Positions 24,943-33,082 of a stretch of 64,000 nt of DNA are shown in pieces. Made by a program: the position numbers and the translations under genes. The stretch lies in the NCBI GenBank assembly GCA_905381055.1, contig CAJPUR010000013.1, forward strand, positions 1-64,000, written 5' to 3'. This stretch comes from an uncultured Flavobacteriaceae bacterium (GTDB lineage Bacteria; Bacteroidota; Bacteroidia; Flavobacteriales; Flavobacteriaceae). The notes below the pieces were generated by a model. The model was not told the origin of the DNA, did no database searches, and saw only the letters and a program-made list of their open reading frames with translations. Each line of letters begins with the position of its first letter. Position 1 is the first letter of the stretch.

Positions 24943-26040
24943 TTATTGAATTTCAACAATTGAATTAAATTTTTTTCTCTTATAGAAATACTTAATTACT
25001 GAAATTATTTTTTTTGTTTCTTTAATATTAATAGCTAATTTTCTTAATAATTCTATATTATTTATCTGATGATTTAAATTAAAAAAACCATAACCAATTG
25101 GGATTTGTTTTTTTATCCAAATAAAGCTTTTGTTTTCATTGTTAAAACCCTTATCAATAATCAAAAAGTTATCGTTTTTAAATTCAAAATTTAACTCTTT
25201 TTCAATCTTATATTTTTCTATGTTTTGAAAATATGTATTGAATTTTGGTTTAAGTGTAATTACATCATTATATTCTTTAATTATAGATACAAGTTTATTG
25301 CCAGTCTTATCATAACTTACATTATTAATCTTTTTTCTGATTTTTATGTCAATTTCTTTCTCACCAATCACATAATTTATCAAGCTTCGTTTTATATTTT
25401 CACTACTTGATATAAAAAATATTATTCCTTTTTTATCATATAAATATAAAACACCAATTTCTTCAGGAAGGGAATCGATTAGTTTAATATATTTTTCATT
25501 AATTGAATTAATATTTTTAATCATACTCTTTGTAATGATCTTATTTTTGTCTTTTGAAAGTAAAATTTTAAAAAGTCTTAAAGTTGCTTGAGCATCATTC
25601 ATTGCTCTATGTGACTTTCCCATTGGAATGCCTAATGATTTTGTTATTCTAGAGAGTTTATATGATTCTAAATTTGGAAAAATTTTTTTTGAAAGAGCTA
25701 CAGTGCATATTGTTTTTAATTTGAATTCATATCCAAGTCTTTCAAATTCTATTTTTAAAATTCGGTAATCAAAATTTGAATTATGAGCTACTAACACACA
25801 ACCTTCTGTTATTTCAATAACTCTTTTAGCTACTTCATAAAATTTAGGAGCATTTTTAACCATATTTGAGTTTATCCCTGTTAATTTTTGAACGAATGGT
25901 TGAATTTCCTTTAATGGATTTATTAAAGTTGAGAATTGATCTAAAATTCTATTATCGCTAAATCTAATTATAGCTAGCTCTGTAATACTTTCCTTATTAA
26001 ACTTCCCACCAGTAGTTTCAATATCAACGATTGCGTACAT
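24943..26040 (-). CDS. DnaQ-like exonuclease with degenerate GIY-YIG domain
   Basis: A 365-aa protein in two parts. Residues 1-165 are a DEDDh 3'-5' exonuclease: DIETTGG (D6, E8), HNSNFDYRIL (D91) and HRAMNDAQ (H144, D149), so this half should be active. Residues about 188-270 align with the GIY-YIG nuclease of UvrC (LPEEIGVLYLY, the FFISSSENIK core, then TGNKLVSIIKEY and LKPKFN), but GIY has become GVL and YIG has become FIS, so that half is probably not catalytic. Related PolC-epsilon/UvrC-like fusions occur across Bacteroidota. It is not the replicative epsilon subunit by any context. It shares a transcript with the YggS gene, 5 bases away. Confidence 0.85.
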   Translation of the reverse strand: MYAIVDIETTGGKFNKESITELAIIRFSDNRILDQFSTLINPLKEIQPFVQKLTGINSNMVKNAPKFYEVAKRVIEITEGCVLVAHNSNFDYRILKIEFERLGYEFKLKTICTVALSKKIFPNLESYKLSRITKSLGIPMGKSHRAMNDAQATLRLFKILLSKDKNKIITKSMIKNINSINEKYIKLIDSLPEEIGVLYLYDKKGIIFFISSSENIKRSLINYVIGEKEIDIKIRKKINNVSYDKTGNKLVSIIKEYNDVITLKPKFNTYFQNIEKYKIEKELNFEFKNDNFLIIDKGFNNENKSFIWIKKQIPIGYGFFNLNHQINNIELLRKLAINIKETKKIISVIKYFYKRKKFNSIVEIQ

Positions 26041-26045
26041 TAGAA

Positions 26046-26699
26046 CTAATTTCTTTGTCCAAATATTTTACTTCCTATTCTAATCATAGTTGATCCTAAT
26101 TTCAATGCAATTTTATAATCAGAACTCATTCCAATTGATAACTCATTAAAGTTTGGAAATTTCCTTTTTTGATCAGAAAATAATTTTTTTAGTGACGCAA
26201 ATTCGTTTAATATTTTTTCTTCATTTTGGCTAAAACTTGCCATTCCCATTAAACCTAATACCGCAATATTTTCATATTTATTTTCAATTATTTTTTCGAT
26301 AAAATTTGACAAACTATCCTTATTAACTCCAAATTTTGATTCTTCATCTGATATATTAACCTGAATTAGACAATTAATGGTTCTGTTATTTTTTTTCCCC
26401 TGTTTATCTATTTCATTTAAAAGTCGAATTGAATCTACACTATGAATTAAGGAAACATATGGTGCAATATACTTTACTTTATTTTTTTGTAAATGACCTA
26501 TCATGTGCCACTCAATATCTTTTGGAAGGAGTTTCCATTTTTCAGTCATCTCTTGAACCTTATTTTCTCCAAAAAATCTATGGTTTGAATTATATGCTTC
26601 CTTAATCTCCTTTATCGATTTTGTTTTGGTCACTGCAATCAATTTCACTTTTATCGATACATCTTTTTTTATTTTAGAGATATTTTCTGAAATACTCAT
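26046..26699 (-). CDS. YggS/PLPBP family PLP-homeostasis protein
   Basis: A 217-aa alanine-racemase-like barrel protein that binds PLP and helps balance vitamin B6 and amino-acid pools. The PLP lysine is K25 in LIAVTKTK, and FGENKVQEM, WHMIGHLQKNK, HSVDSI and LSIGMSSDYKIAL are family signatures. It lies 5 bases downstream of the MocA-type oxidoreductase gene and 5 bases upstream of the exonuclease gene. Confidence 0.94.
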   Translation of the reverse strand: MSISENISKIKKDVSIKVKLIAVTKTKSIKEIKEAYNSNHRFFGENKVQEMTEKWKLLPKDIEWHMIGHLQKNKVKYIAPYVSLIHSVDSIRLLNEIDKQGKKNNRTINCLIQVNISDEESKFGVNKDSLSNFIEKIIENKYENIAVLGLMGMASFSQNEEKILNEFASLKKLFSDQKRKFPNFNELSIGMSSDYKIALKLGSTMIRIGSKIFGQRN

Positions 26700-26704
26700 T
26701 TTAA

Positions 26705-27685
26705 TTATTTAAATGATTTGATAATTAATTCTGCAATTCTTAATGCTTCAGCTGCTTGTTCAAAAGTAACTTCAGGATTTTTTTTATTCTTAATTGATTT
26801 AGCAAAACTTTCCAATTCATCTTGAATTGCATTAGTGTTTTCAATAGTTGGTGAATCAAAATATATTTGTTTTTTTTCACCCTCAAAGTTTTGAAGTATT
26901 AATGCTGATTTATCTGTTTTTAGATTCAAATTTTTAATTTTAATTATTTCTGATTTTTTTTTTAGGAAATCTATTGAAATATATGCATCCTTTTGAAAGA
27001 ATCTAGTCTTCCTCATATTTTTCAAAGATATCCTACTTGCAGTTAGGTTTGCTACACATCCGTTTTCAAATTCGATTCTCGCATTAGCAATATCTGGTGT
27101 TTTGCTCATTATTGCCACTCCTACACCAGAAACTTCTTTTACTTTAGATTTGACGCTTTCCATGATAATGTCTATATCATGTATCATCAAATCCAAAACA
27201 ACTGGCACATCAGTCCCTCTTTGATTAAATTCTGAAAGTCTGTGAGATTCAATAAACATGGGTTTATTAATAGTTTTTTTAACAGCTACAAAAGCAGGAT
27301 TAAATCTTTCCACATGTCCAACTTGCCCTAAGACATTATTTTTTTTTAATATGTCAATTAATTTCTTTGCACTTTTATAAGAATGTGAAATAGGCTTCTC
27401 TATAAATATATTTTTTTTTGCCTTAATACATTTGACAGCAATTTCATAATGGTATTTTGTAGGAGTAACAATGTCAATCATTTCACAGGAAGAAATTAAA
27501 TCTTTTAATGATTTAAAGTTTCTGTAACCAAATTCACTCGATATTTTTGATGAGTGATTTTTGTTATCATCATAAAACCCTATTAATTCATATAAATCGC
27601 TTTGGTTTAATATATCTAAATGAATTTTGCCAAGATGCCCAGCGCCAACGACTCCAACTTTAATTTTTGATTTTATTTTTTGCAT
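26705..27685 (-). CDS. Gfo/Idh/MocA-family oxidoreductase
   Basis: A 326-aa NAD(P)-dependent oxidoreductase. The Rossmann motif VGAGHLGKIH is at the N terminus, followed by the conserved EKPISHSY block (catalytic lysine region) and the DLMIHDID motif containing the family's histidine. The substrate is probably a sugar or cyclitol but cannot be named. I use ATG 27685; the TTG at 27694 sits inside the -7 promoter element and cannot be the start. The transcript should be leaderless or nearly so. Confidence 0.88.
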   Translation of the reverse strand: MQKIKSKIKVGVVGAGHLGKIHLDILNQSDLYELIGFYDDNKNHSSKISSEFGYRNFKSLKDLISSCEMIDIVTPTKYHYEIAVKCIKAKKNIFIEKPISHSYKSAKKLIDILKKNNVLGQVGHVERFNPAFVAVKKTINKPMFIESHRLSEFNQRGTDVPVVLDLMIHDIDIIMESVKSKVKEVSGVGVAIMSKTPDIANARIEFENGCVANLTASRISLKNMRKTRFFQKDAYISIDFLKKKSEIIKIKNLNLKTDKSALILQNFEGEKKQIYFDSPTIENTNAIQDELESFAKSIKNKKNPEVTFEQAAEALRIAELIIKSFK

Positions 27686-27691
27686 AAAAAG

Positions 27692-27699
27692 CAAATGTA
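27692..27699 (-). promoter_or_regulatory. -7 element (TACATTTG) directly before the oxidoreductase ATG
   Basis: The minus-strand element ends 6 bases before the ATG at 27685, predicting a leaderless mRNA. The surrounding 12-mer TTGTACATTTGC is identical to the one at the promoter of the 476-aa gene (14164-14153). No good -33 TTG is seen. Confidence 0.5.
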
Positions 27700-27775
27700 C
27701 AATACTTTATAAATATTTGATTAGTATATCAAAAAAAGGATAGATACTTATTAATTATAAATAATCGATATAAAT

Positions 27776-27783
27776 TATATTTG
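27776..27783 (+). promoter_or_regulatory. -7 element (TATATTTG) directly before pcm
   Basis: TATATTTG ends 5 bases before the pcm ATG at 27789, again predicting a leaderless mRNA. It forms part of a perfect 14-bp palindrome (27777-27790) also found before serC. No clear -33 partner. Confidence 0.45.
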
Positions 27784-27788
27784 CAAAT

Positions 27789-28442
27789 ATGTTAGATAAG
27801 TTTTTGGATTTAAATAAACATGTTGGTAGAAGAAACCAATTAGTAAAAAAATTAAAAAGTAAGGGTATAACCTCTGATATAGTCCTTTATGCTATTTCCA
27901 AAATTCCACGTCATTTATTTATGGATAAAGCTCTTGAAGAATATGCCTATAATGATAGTGCTTATCCTATTGATGAGGAACAAACTATATCTCAACCCTT
28001 TACAGTTGCATTTCAAACTCAATTATTAAAATTAGAAAAAAATGAAAAAGTACTTGAGATAGGCACCGGATCTGGTTATCAAACTGCAATTTTGTCATTA
28101 ATATCTAATAAGGTTTATACAATAGAAAGACACCATAAGTTATTTAAAAAGTCCAAAAAAACATTATCCAGTCTTGGTTATAGAGTTAAGAAAAATATTT
28201 TTGGTGATGGTTATGACGGTTTTCTTTCTGAAGCACCTTATAATGCAATACTAGTAACTGCTGGATCACCAATAATACCAAAAAAACTTTTAAATCAACT
28301 ATCGATTGGTGGAAGGATTGTTATACCTGTAGGCGAAAAAAAACAAATAATGACAAGACTAATTAGGACTGATGAAAACAAATTTGAAAGAGAGTCTTTT
28401 GGTGAGTTTAGATTTGTTCCACTATTAAAAAATAAAAAATAA
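27789..28442 (+). CDS. pcm: Protein-L-isoaspartate O-methyltransferase
   Basis: A 217-aa SAM-dependent methyltransferase that starts repair of isoaspartyl residues in damaged proteins. The SAM-binding motif VLEIGTGSGYQTA, the substrate region QTISQPFTVAFQTQL and the post-motif segments NAILVTAGSPIIPKKLL and GGRIVIPVGE are all in place. It is a stand-alone gene, divergent from the oxidoreductase, with a -7 element abutting the start. Confidence 0.95.
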   Translation: MLDKFLDLNKHVGRRNQLVKKLKSKGITSDIVLYAISKIPRHLFMDKALEEYAYNDSAYPIDEEQTISQPFTVAFQTQLLKLEKNEKVLEIGTGSGYQTAILSLISNKVYTIERHHKLFKKSKKTLSSLGYRVKKNIFGDGYDGFLSEAPYNAILVTAGSPIIPKKLLNQLSIGGRIVIPVGEKKQIMTRLIRTDENKFERESFGEFRFVPLLKNKK

Positions 28443-28520
28443 AACTGCAATACAATAAATTTTAAATAATTGTTAATTTATTTTTTAATAAATAATATTT
28501 AATTTTTTAATAAATCAGCT

Positions 28521-28547
28521 TTGGTAAATATCAAATTAGTAATTTTG
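28521..28547 (+). promoter_or_regulatory. Candidate promoter of glyA
   Basis: TTG (28521-28523) and TAATTTTG (28540-28547) with 16 bases between them; the spacer is shorter than the usual 18-21. The -7 element ends 12 bases before the ATG. Confidence 0.4.
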
Positions 28548-28559
28548 TAAAAAAAAATT

Positions 28560-29837
28560 ATGAAAAAAGATCATGAGATTTTTGATTTAATTAAAGAAGA
28601 AAACGAAAGGCAAATTAATGGTATAGAATTGATTGCATCTGAAAACTTTACAAGTCCCTCAGTTATGAACGCAACTGGTTCTGTTTTAACCAACAAATAT
28701 GCTGAAGGATATCCAGGGAAAAGATATTATGGCGGTTGTGAGGTTGTTGATCAAATTGAATTAATTGCAATTCAAAGAGCAAAAGATTTATTTGATGCCG
28801 AATATGCAAATGTTCAGCCTCATTCTGGATCTCAAGCAAATACAGCTGTTTTCCATGCATTCATAAATCCAGGTGATAAAATTTTAGGCTTTGACTTGTC
28901 TCATGGAGGTCATCTTACTCATGGCTCTGCTGTGAATTTTTCTGGTAGAATATATAAATCTAATTTTTATGGAGTAAAAAAAGAAACTGGTATTTTAGAT
29001 TATGAAAATATTTTATCTATAGCTAAAAACGTAAAGCCTAAATTAATAATTGCTGGTGCATCTGCATATTCAAGGGATATTGATTATGAAAAGTTTAGGG
29101 ATATTGCCGATCAGGTTGATTCCTTTTTATTAGCCGATATTTCTCATCCTTCTGGTTTGATTGCTAGCGGTTTACTAAATAATCCCTTACCCTATTGTCA
29201 TGTTGTAACAACAACAACCCATAAAACTCTTCGTGGACCAAGAGGTGGTTTGATTTTAATGGGTAAAGATTTTGAAAATCCATTTGGATTAAAATATAAG
29301 AGTGGATCTTTAAAAAAAATGTCAAATTTACTTGATATGGCAGTTTTTCCAGGAAATCAAGGTGGCCCTTTAGAACACGTAATTGCTGCAAAAGCAATTG
29401 CTTTTGGTGAATGTCTTAAACCATCCTATGTTAATTATACAAAACAGGTTATTTTAAATGCCAGGTCAATGTCAGATGCATTTATTAAAAAAGGATATTC
29501 AATTATTTCTGGTGGAACAGATAATCACATGATGTTAATTGATTTAAGAAATAAAAATATTACTGGAAAGATTGCAGAATCTGCTCTGGTTAAGGCAGAT
29601 ATAACAGTAAATAAAAATATGGTTCCATTTGATGATAAATCACCATTTGTAACATCAGGTATAAGAATTGGTACAGCGGCAATTACAACAAGGGGCATAA
29701 AAGAGGAGGAGGCGAAATTAATTGTAGATTTAATTGATGAAGTTATATTGAATTATGAAAATGATTCAGTTATTGAGTCTGTCCGTCAAAAAGTAAATGA
29801 TCTTATGTCAAACAAACAGCTTTTTGAAGAAAATTAA
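28560..29837 (+). CDS. glyA: Serine hydroxymethyltransferase
   Basis: A 425-aa PLP enzyme that interconverts serine and glycine while charging tetrahydrofolate with a one-carbon unit. The N-terminal [19 protein letters not shown], the PLP-lysine segment [14 protein letters not shown] and the [10 protein letters not shown] block are conserved, and the length is standard. It converges on the glutaminyl cyclase gene with 2 bases between stops. Together with serA/serC it covers the serine and C1 supply. Confidence 0.97.
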   Translation: MKKDHEIFDLIKEENERQINGIELIASENFTSPSVMNATGSVLTNKYAEGYPGKRYYGGCEVVDQIELIAIQRAKDLFDAEYANVQPHSGSQANTAVFHAFINPGDKILGFDLSHGGHLTHGSAVNFSGRIYKSNFYGVKKETGILDYENILSIAKNVKPKLIIAGASAYSRDIDYEKFRDIADQVDSFLLADISHPSGLIASGLLNNPLPYCHVVTTTTHKTLRGPRGGLILMGKDFENPFGLKYKSGSLKKMSNLLDMAVFPGNQGGPLEHVIAAKAIAFGECLKPSYVNYTKQVILNARSMSDAFIKKGYSIISGGTDNHMMLIDLRNKNITGKIAESALVKADITVNKNMVPFDDKSPFVTSGIRIGTAAITTRGIKEEEAKLIVDLIDEVILNYENDSVIESVRQKVNDLMSNKQLFEEN

Positions 29838-29839
29838 TT

Positions 29840-30856
29840 TTATTTATTTTTTAGTTTAATTTCAAAAACTTTACTCCAATTTTTCCCAGTTAAAAAAATT
29901 GTTTCCCTTTCCTCATTATATGCTATGCCATTTAATACATTTAATGATTTTATTTGTTGCACTCTTTCTTTAAGGCCAGAAAAGTCTACAACTCCCTCGA
30001 CTTTACCTGATGAAGCATTAATTATCAAAACTACATCTTTTTCAAATTGATATGTATTTGCAAAAATCTTCCCATTTATCCATTCAAGTTCATTTATTTT
30101 TTTTAAAATTGTTTTGTTTGTCGTGACTTGGATATATGAAATTTCCTTTAGTGAACCAACATCTAATTTCCAAATTTTTTCTGTACCATCTGATTTGTAT
30201 AAATTTTTTCCATCATTGCATAATCCCCATCCCTCCTGGCTTTGATTATATTTAAATGTCCTTGCTAAATTAAAACTCTTTAAGGCATAAACAAAGCCAA
30301 TTTTATTCTGCCATGTTAAATGATAAATCGAATCATTCAAAATTGAAATCCCCTCACCAAAAAATTTTTCATCAATTTTCTTTAATCGTTTAATTTTACC
30401 ACTTGCAAACTCAAGTTCTCTTAAACTAGACTTACCTCTTAATCCGGTACTTTCATATAATTTTCCATTGTAAAATTCAAGCCCTTGAGTGTAAGCTTCC
30501 TTATCATGAGGAAATTCGTTAATGATTTCATAGGAATAAAGTTCAGGTTCAGAAGAACTTAAAATTCTTATTGATTCAAAAAAAACAGTTTCTTTATTAT
30601 CAACATAAACAGAAGCTTTTAGATTTTTGTCTCCTAGCTTAATGTCTTTTATTATGTGTGGACTTTTAATCATTTTATCATCAATGAAAAATTTAATTGA
30701 ATCGTATTGGTTATTATAATTAAAATGAAATTTTAAAGTATCACCAATAATATAAGTACGTGATTTAGACTCAATCACTAATTGACCTTTTACATTACCT
30801 TTATTATTACAAAATTTGAAAATCAATAAAAAACTAAATAAATAAAGACATTTCAT
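29840..30856 (-). CDS. Glutaminyl-peptide cyclotransferase lipoprotein
   Basis: A 338-aa exported protein. The N terminus is a short signal peptide with a candidate lipobox ending at cysteine 16 (FKFC), so it is probably a lipoprotein. Residues about 25-90 form a beta-rich domain of unknown role, and from about 100 on it matches the plant/bacterial-type glutamine cyclotransferase beta propeller (FPHDKEAYTQGLEFYNGKLYESTGLRG, then GWGLCNDGKNLYKSDG and ELEWINGKIFANTY). The enzyme turns N-terminal glutamine into pyroglutamate. The divergent SRP RNA gene lies just upstream. Confidence 0.88.
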   Translation of the reverse strand: MKCLYLFSFLLIFKFCNNKGNVKGQLVIESKSRTYIIGDTLKFHFNYNNQYDSIKFFIDDKMIKSPHIIKDIKLGDKNLKASVYVDNKETVFFESIRILSSSEPELYSYEIINEFPHDKEAYTQGLEFYNGKLYESTGLRGKSSLRELEFASGKIKRLKKIDEKFFGEGISILNDSIYHLTWQNKIGFVYALKSFNLARTFKYNQSQEGWGLCNDGKNLYKSDGTEKIWKLDVGSLKEISYIQVTTNKTILKKINELEWINGKIFANTYQFEKDVVLIINASSGKVEGVVDFSGLKERVQQIKSLNVLNGIAYNEERETIFLTGKNWSKVFEIKLKNK

Positions 30857-30908
30857 AAAAATATTTATTAAGACTAAAATAGTTGATATAATTTAGATTA
30901 TAAAATCA

Positions 30909-30939
30909 TTGGTATAAAAGCTTATGCTTATTATATTTG
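30909..30939 (+). promoter_or_regulatory. Promoter of the SRP RNA gene
   Basis: TTG (30909-30911), 20 bases, TATATTTG (30932-30939): a textbook Bacteroidota promoter. The RNA would begin at about 30944, exactly where the closing stem of the SRP RNA begins. Confidence 0.75.
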
Positions 30940-30943
30940 TTTC

Positions 30944-31040
30944 GGGCAAGTCCTATACAACCAGCTCCTATTTAATCCCCCCAGGGTGGGAACACAGCAA
31001 GGGTCAATGGTCGTAGCGGTGTGATTTAGGTAGCTTGCCC
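30944..31040 (+). ncRNA. ffs: Signal recognition particle RNA (4.5S-type)
   Basis: About 97 bases. The ends pair as GGGCAAG (30944-30950) with CTTGCCC (31034-31040). The apical hairpin carries the Bacteroidota-type SRP signature CCCCCCAGGGTGGGAA followed by ACAGCAAGGGT, corresponding to the GGAA tetraloop and the asymmetric loop bound by Ffh. The RNA joins Ffh to target nascent membrane and secreted proteins. A run of seven T residues (31041-31047) directly after the closing stem acts as terminator. It stands alone with its own promoter, and the SDR gene starts only 13 bases after it. Confidence 0.92.
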
Positions 31041-31047
31041 TTTTTTT
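31034..31047 (+). terminator. Terminator of the SRP RNA gene
   Basis: The G+C-rich 3' half of the SRP closing stem is followed immediately by seven T residues, so the RNA's own terminal stem serves as the terminator hairpin. Read-through could supply the SDR gene immediately downstream. Confidence 0.65.
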
Positions 31048-31053
31048 ATTTAA

Positions 31054-31860
31054 ATGGAAAAAATTGTTTTAGTAACTGGCGCATCATCTGGCATTGGAAA
31101 GTCAATAGCATATTTGCTTTTAGAGAAAAAATATGTTGTGTATGGAACAAGTAGAAATCCCAAAAAAATTTCTTCAAAATTTAATTTTCCTTTATTAAAG
31201 TTAGAGGTTTCAGATAAAAACTCCATCAAATCCGTTGTAAAAAAAATAATAGATAAGCACTCACGCATTGATATATTGATAAATAATGCTGGAGTAGGAA
31301 TTACAGGATCAATTGAAGAAACTCCAGAAGCTGAAATAATAAATAATTTTAAAATCAATTTTTTCGGTCCAATTTATTTAATTAAGTCGGTTTTACCTGT
31401 AATGAGAAAAAATAAATTTGGAAGAATTATTAATATCTGTTCTATTGCCGGATACTCTGGTCTACCTTTTAGAGGGATTTATTCTGCATCAAAATCTTCT
31501 CTTATTTTAGTTACTGAATCTTTAAGAATGGAATTAAATAAGTCGAATATAAAACTTACCACTGTTGATCCAGGAGATGTTAAAACAGATATTTCAACTA
31601 GACGGTTTCATACTCCACTAGTTAAGGATTCACCTTATTATGACACATACAAAAGGAACTTAAACACAATAAACAGTCATGTTTTTAAAGGAAAGAAACC
31701 TGAATTTATAGCAAATAAAGTTTTCAAAATATTAAATAAAAATAATCCAAAGCCTCATTATTTGGTTGGCTCAATTATAGAAAAATTATCGGTTTTCTTG
31801 AAAATATTTTTACCTCAAAAATTATATGAAAAATTGTTGATGATGTTTTATAAATTGTAA
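31054..31860 (+). CDS. Short-chain dehydrogenase/reductase (SDR)
   Basis: A 268-aa classical SDR oxidoreductase: cofactor motif TGASSGIGKS (8-17), NNAGVG, the catalytic serine region NICSIAGYSG and the YSASK active site. The arginine of TSRNPKK after the second beta strand suggests NADPH. The C-terminal half contains a hydrophobic patch (VGSIIEKLSVFLKIFLPQKLYE) that may associate with membrane. Substrate unknown. No promoter is evident in the 13 bases after the SRP RNA, so it may depend on read-through from the SRP RNA promoter. Confidence 0.9.
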   Translation: MEKIVLVTGASSGIGKSIAYLLLEKKYVVYGTSRNPKKISSKFNFPLLKLEVSDKNSIKSVVKKIIDKHSRIDILINNAGVGITGSIEETPEAEIINNFKINFFGPIYLIKSVLPVMRKNKFGRIINICSIAGYSGLPFRGIYSASKSSLILVTESLRMELNKSNIKLTTVDPGDVKTDISTRRFHTPLVKDSPYYDTYKRNLNTINSHVFKGKKPEFIANKVFKILNKNNPKPHYLVGSIIEKLSVFLKIFLPQKLYEKLLMMFYKL

Positions 31861-31881
31861 TTTTAAAAAAAAATAAAATTT

Positions 31882-32535
31882 ATGAAGTTTTTTATTGATA
31901 CTGCAAATTTAAATGAAATTAATGAGGCTCATGATCTTGGAATACTTGACGGTGTAACAACTAATCCTTCCCTCATGGCTAAAGAGGGTATTTCAGGAGA
32001 TAGTAATATATTAAAACATTATTCTGAAATTTGTAATATTGTTGATGGTGATGTTTCTGCGGAGGTTATTTCTACTGATTTTGATGGTATGATCAGAGAG
32101 GGTAAGATTTTATCTGATTTAAATTCAAAAATTGTTGTTAAAGTTCCGATGATTAAAGACGGTGTTAAGGCAATTAAATACTTCTCCAATCATAATATTA
32201 GAACAAATTGCACTTTAGTTTTTTCAGTTGGACAAGCTTTATTAGCTGCTAAGGCTGGTGCCACATATGTCTCTCCTTTTATTGGGAGGTTAGATGACAT
32301 ATCTAATGATGGACTTAATTTAATTAAAGAAATTAAAGATGTATATTCGAACTACAATTACCAGACTGAAATTCTGGCTGCTTCAATAAGAAATACAATG
32401 CACATAATCAATTGTGCTAAAATTGGGGCAGACGTAATCACTAGTCCTCTTGAATCCATTTTGGGTTTATTAAGTCATCCCTTAACTGATAGTGGTCTTG
32501 AAAAATTTTTATCAGATTATAATAAAGGTAAGTGA
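31882..32535 (+). CDS. Fructose-6-phosphate aldolase/transaldolase-like (TalC type)
   Basis: A 217-aa class I aldolase of the short transaldolase family. The Schiff-base lysine is K87 in IVVKVPMI, and the N-terminal FIDTANLNEI and GVTTNPSLM are diagnostic. Members act as transaldolase in the pentose phosphate pathway or as fructose-6-phosphate aldolase; the bacterial short forms without further partner genes are often true transaldolases, and the sequence alone does not settle it. It follows the SDR gene by 21 bases on the same strand. Confidence 0.92.
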   Translation: MKFFIDTANLNEINEAHDLGILDGVTTNPSLMAKEGISGDSNILKHYSEICNIVDGDVSAEVISTDFDGMIREGKILSDLNSKIVVKVPMIKDGVKAIKYFSNHNIRTNCTLVFSVGQALLAAKAGATYVSPFIGRLDDISNDGLNLIKEIKDVYSNYNYQTEILAASIRNTMHIINCAKIGADVITSPLESILGLLSHPLTDSGLEKFLSDYNKGK

Positions 32536-32536
32536 A

Positions 32537-33082
32537 TCATTTTTTATACCATTTAGGACACTTTCTAAGAATTTCTTTGTAAACTTTACAGTTTTTTTTA
32601 TGTGCACCTTCAATATAACCAGAACTTAACAAAAATTCTTTTGTAATATTATAGCCAGTAAACTTGAACTTAGTTTTAAATAATTTAATCCAATCCTCAA
32701 TGTTCAAAAAACTATGTTTGTCCAACCATAATTTGAATGACTCATGATTGCTTTGAATTTCTAAAATTACTTTTGCATTATATATTATCGAAAAGATCTT
32801 AAGTTTATTTCTAATTATACCTTTGTTTTCTAATAATTCTTTTATTTCACTATTTCTATAATTTGCGACTTTAATAATATTAAAGCCTGAATATGCCTTG
32901 TATAGTTCCTTATATTTTTTTAAAATAATTTCCCAGGATAATCCCGCTTGATTTATTTCTAATACCAGTTTTTCGAATAATTTGTTATCATTATTTTCTG
33001 GGAATCCATATGTATAGTTATGATAATTATTGTGTATATCATTTAATAATCCCTTATTAAAGTTTGAGCAATAATCACTCAC
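32537..33082 (-). CDS. tag: DNA-3-methyladenine glycosylase I (Tag-like)
   Basis: A 181-aa helix-hairpin-helix glycosylase that removes 3-methyladenine from DNA. The diagnostic core ENDNKLFEKLVLEINQAGLSW is close to the Tag family, with the glutamate and tryptophan that bind 3-mA. Zinc-ligand candidates remain: C5 near the N terminus and H-x3-C near the end (HKKNC). The start is GTG, set by a GTGA 4-base overlap with the stop of the upstream lipoprotein gene. The overlap implies co-transcription. Confidence 0.88.
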   Translation of the reverse strand: MSDYCSNFNKGLLNDIHNNYHNYTYGFPENNDNKLFEKLVLEINQAGLSWEIILKKYKELYKAYSGFNIIKVANYRNSEIKELLENKGIIRNKLKIFSIIYNAKVILEIQSNHESFKLWLDKHSFLNIEDWIKLFKTKFKFTGYNITKEFLLSSGYIEGAHKKNCKVYKEILRKCPKWYKK

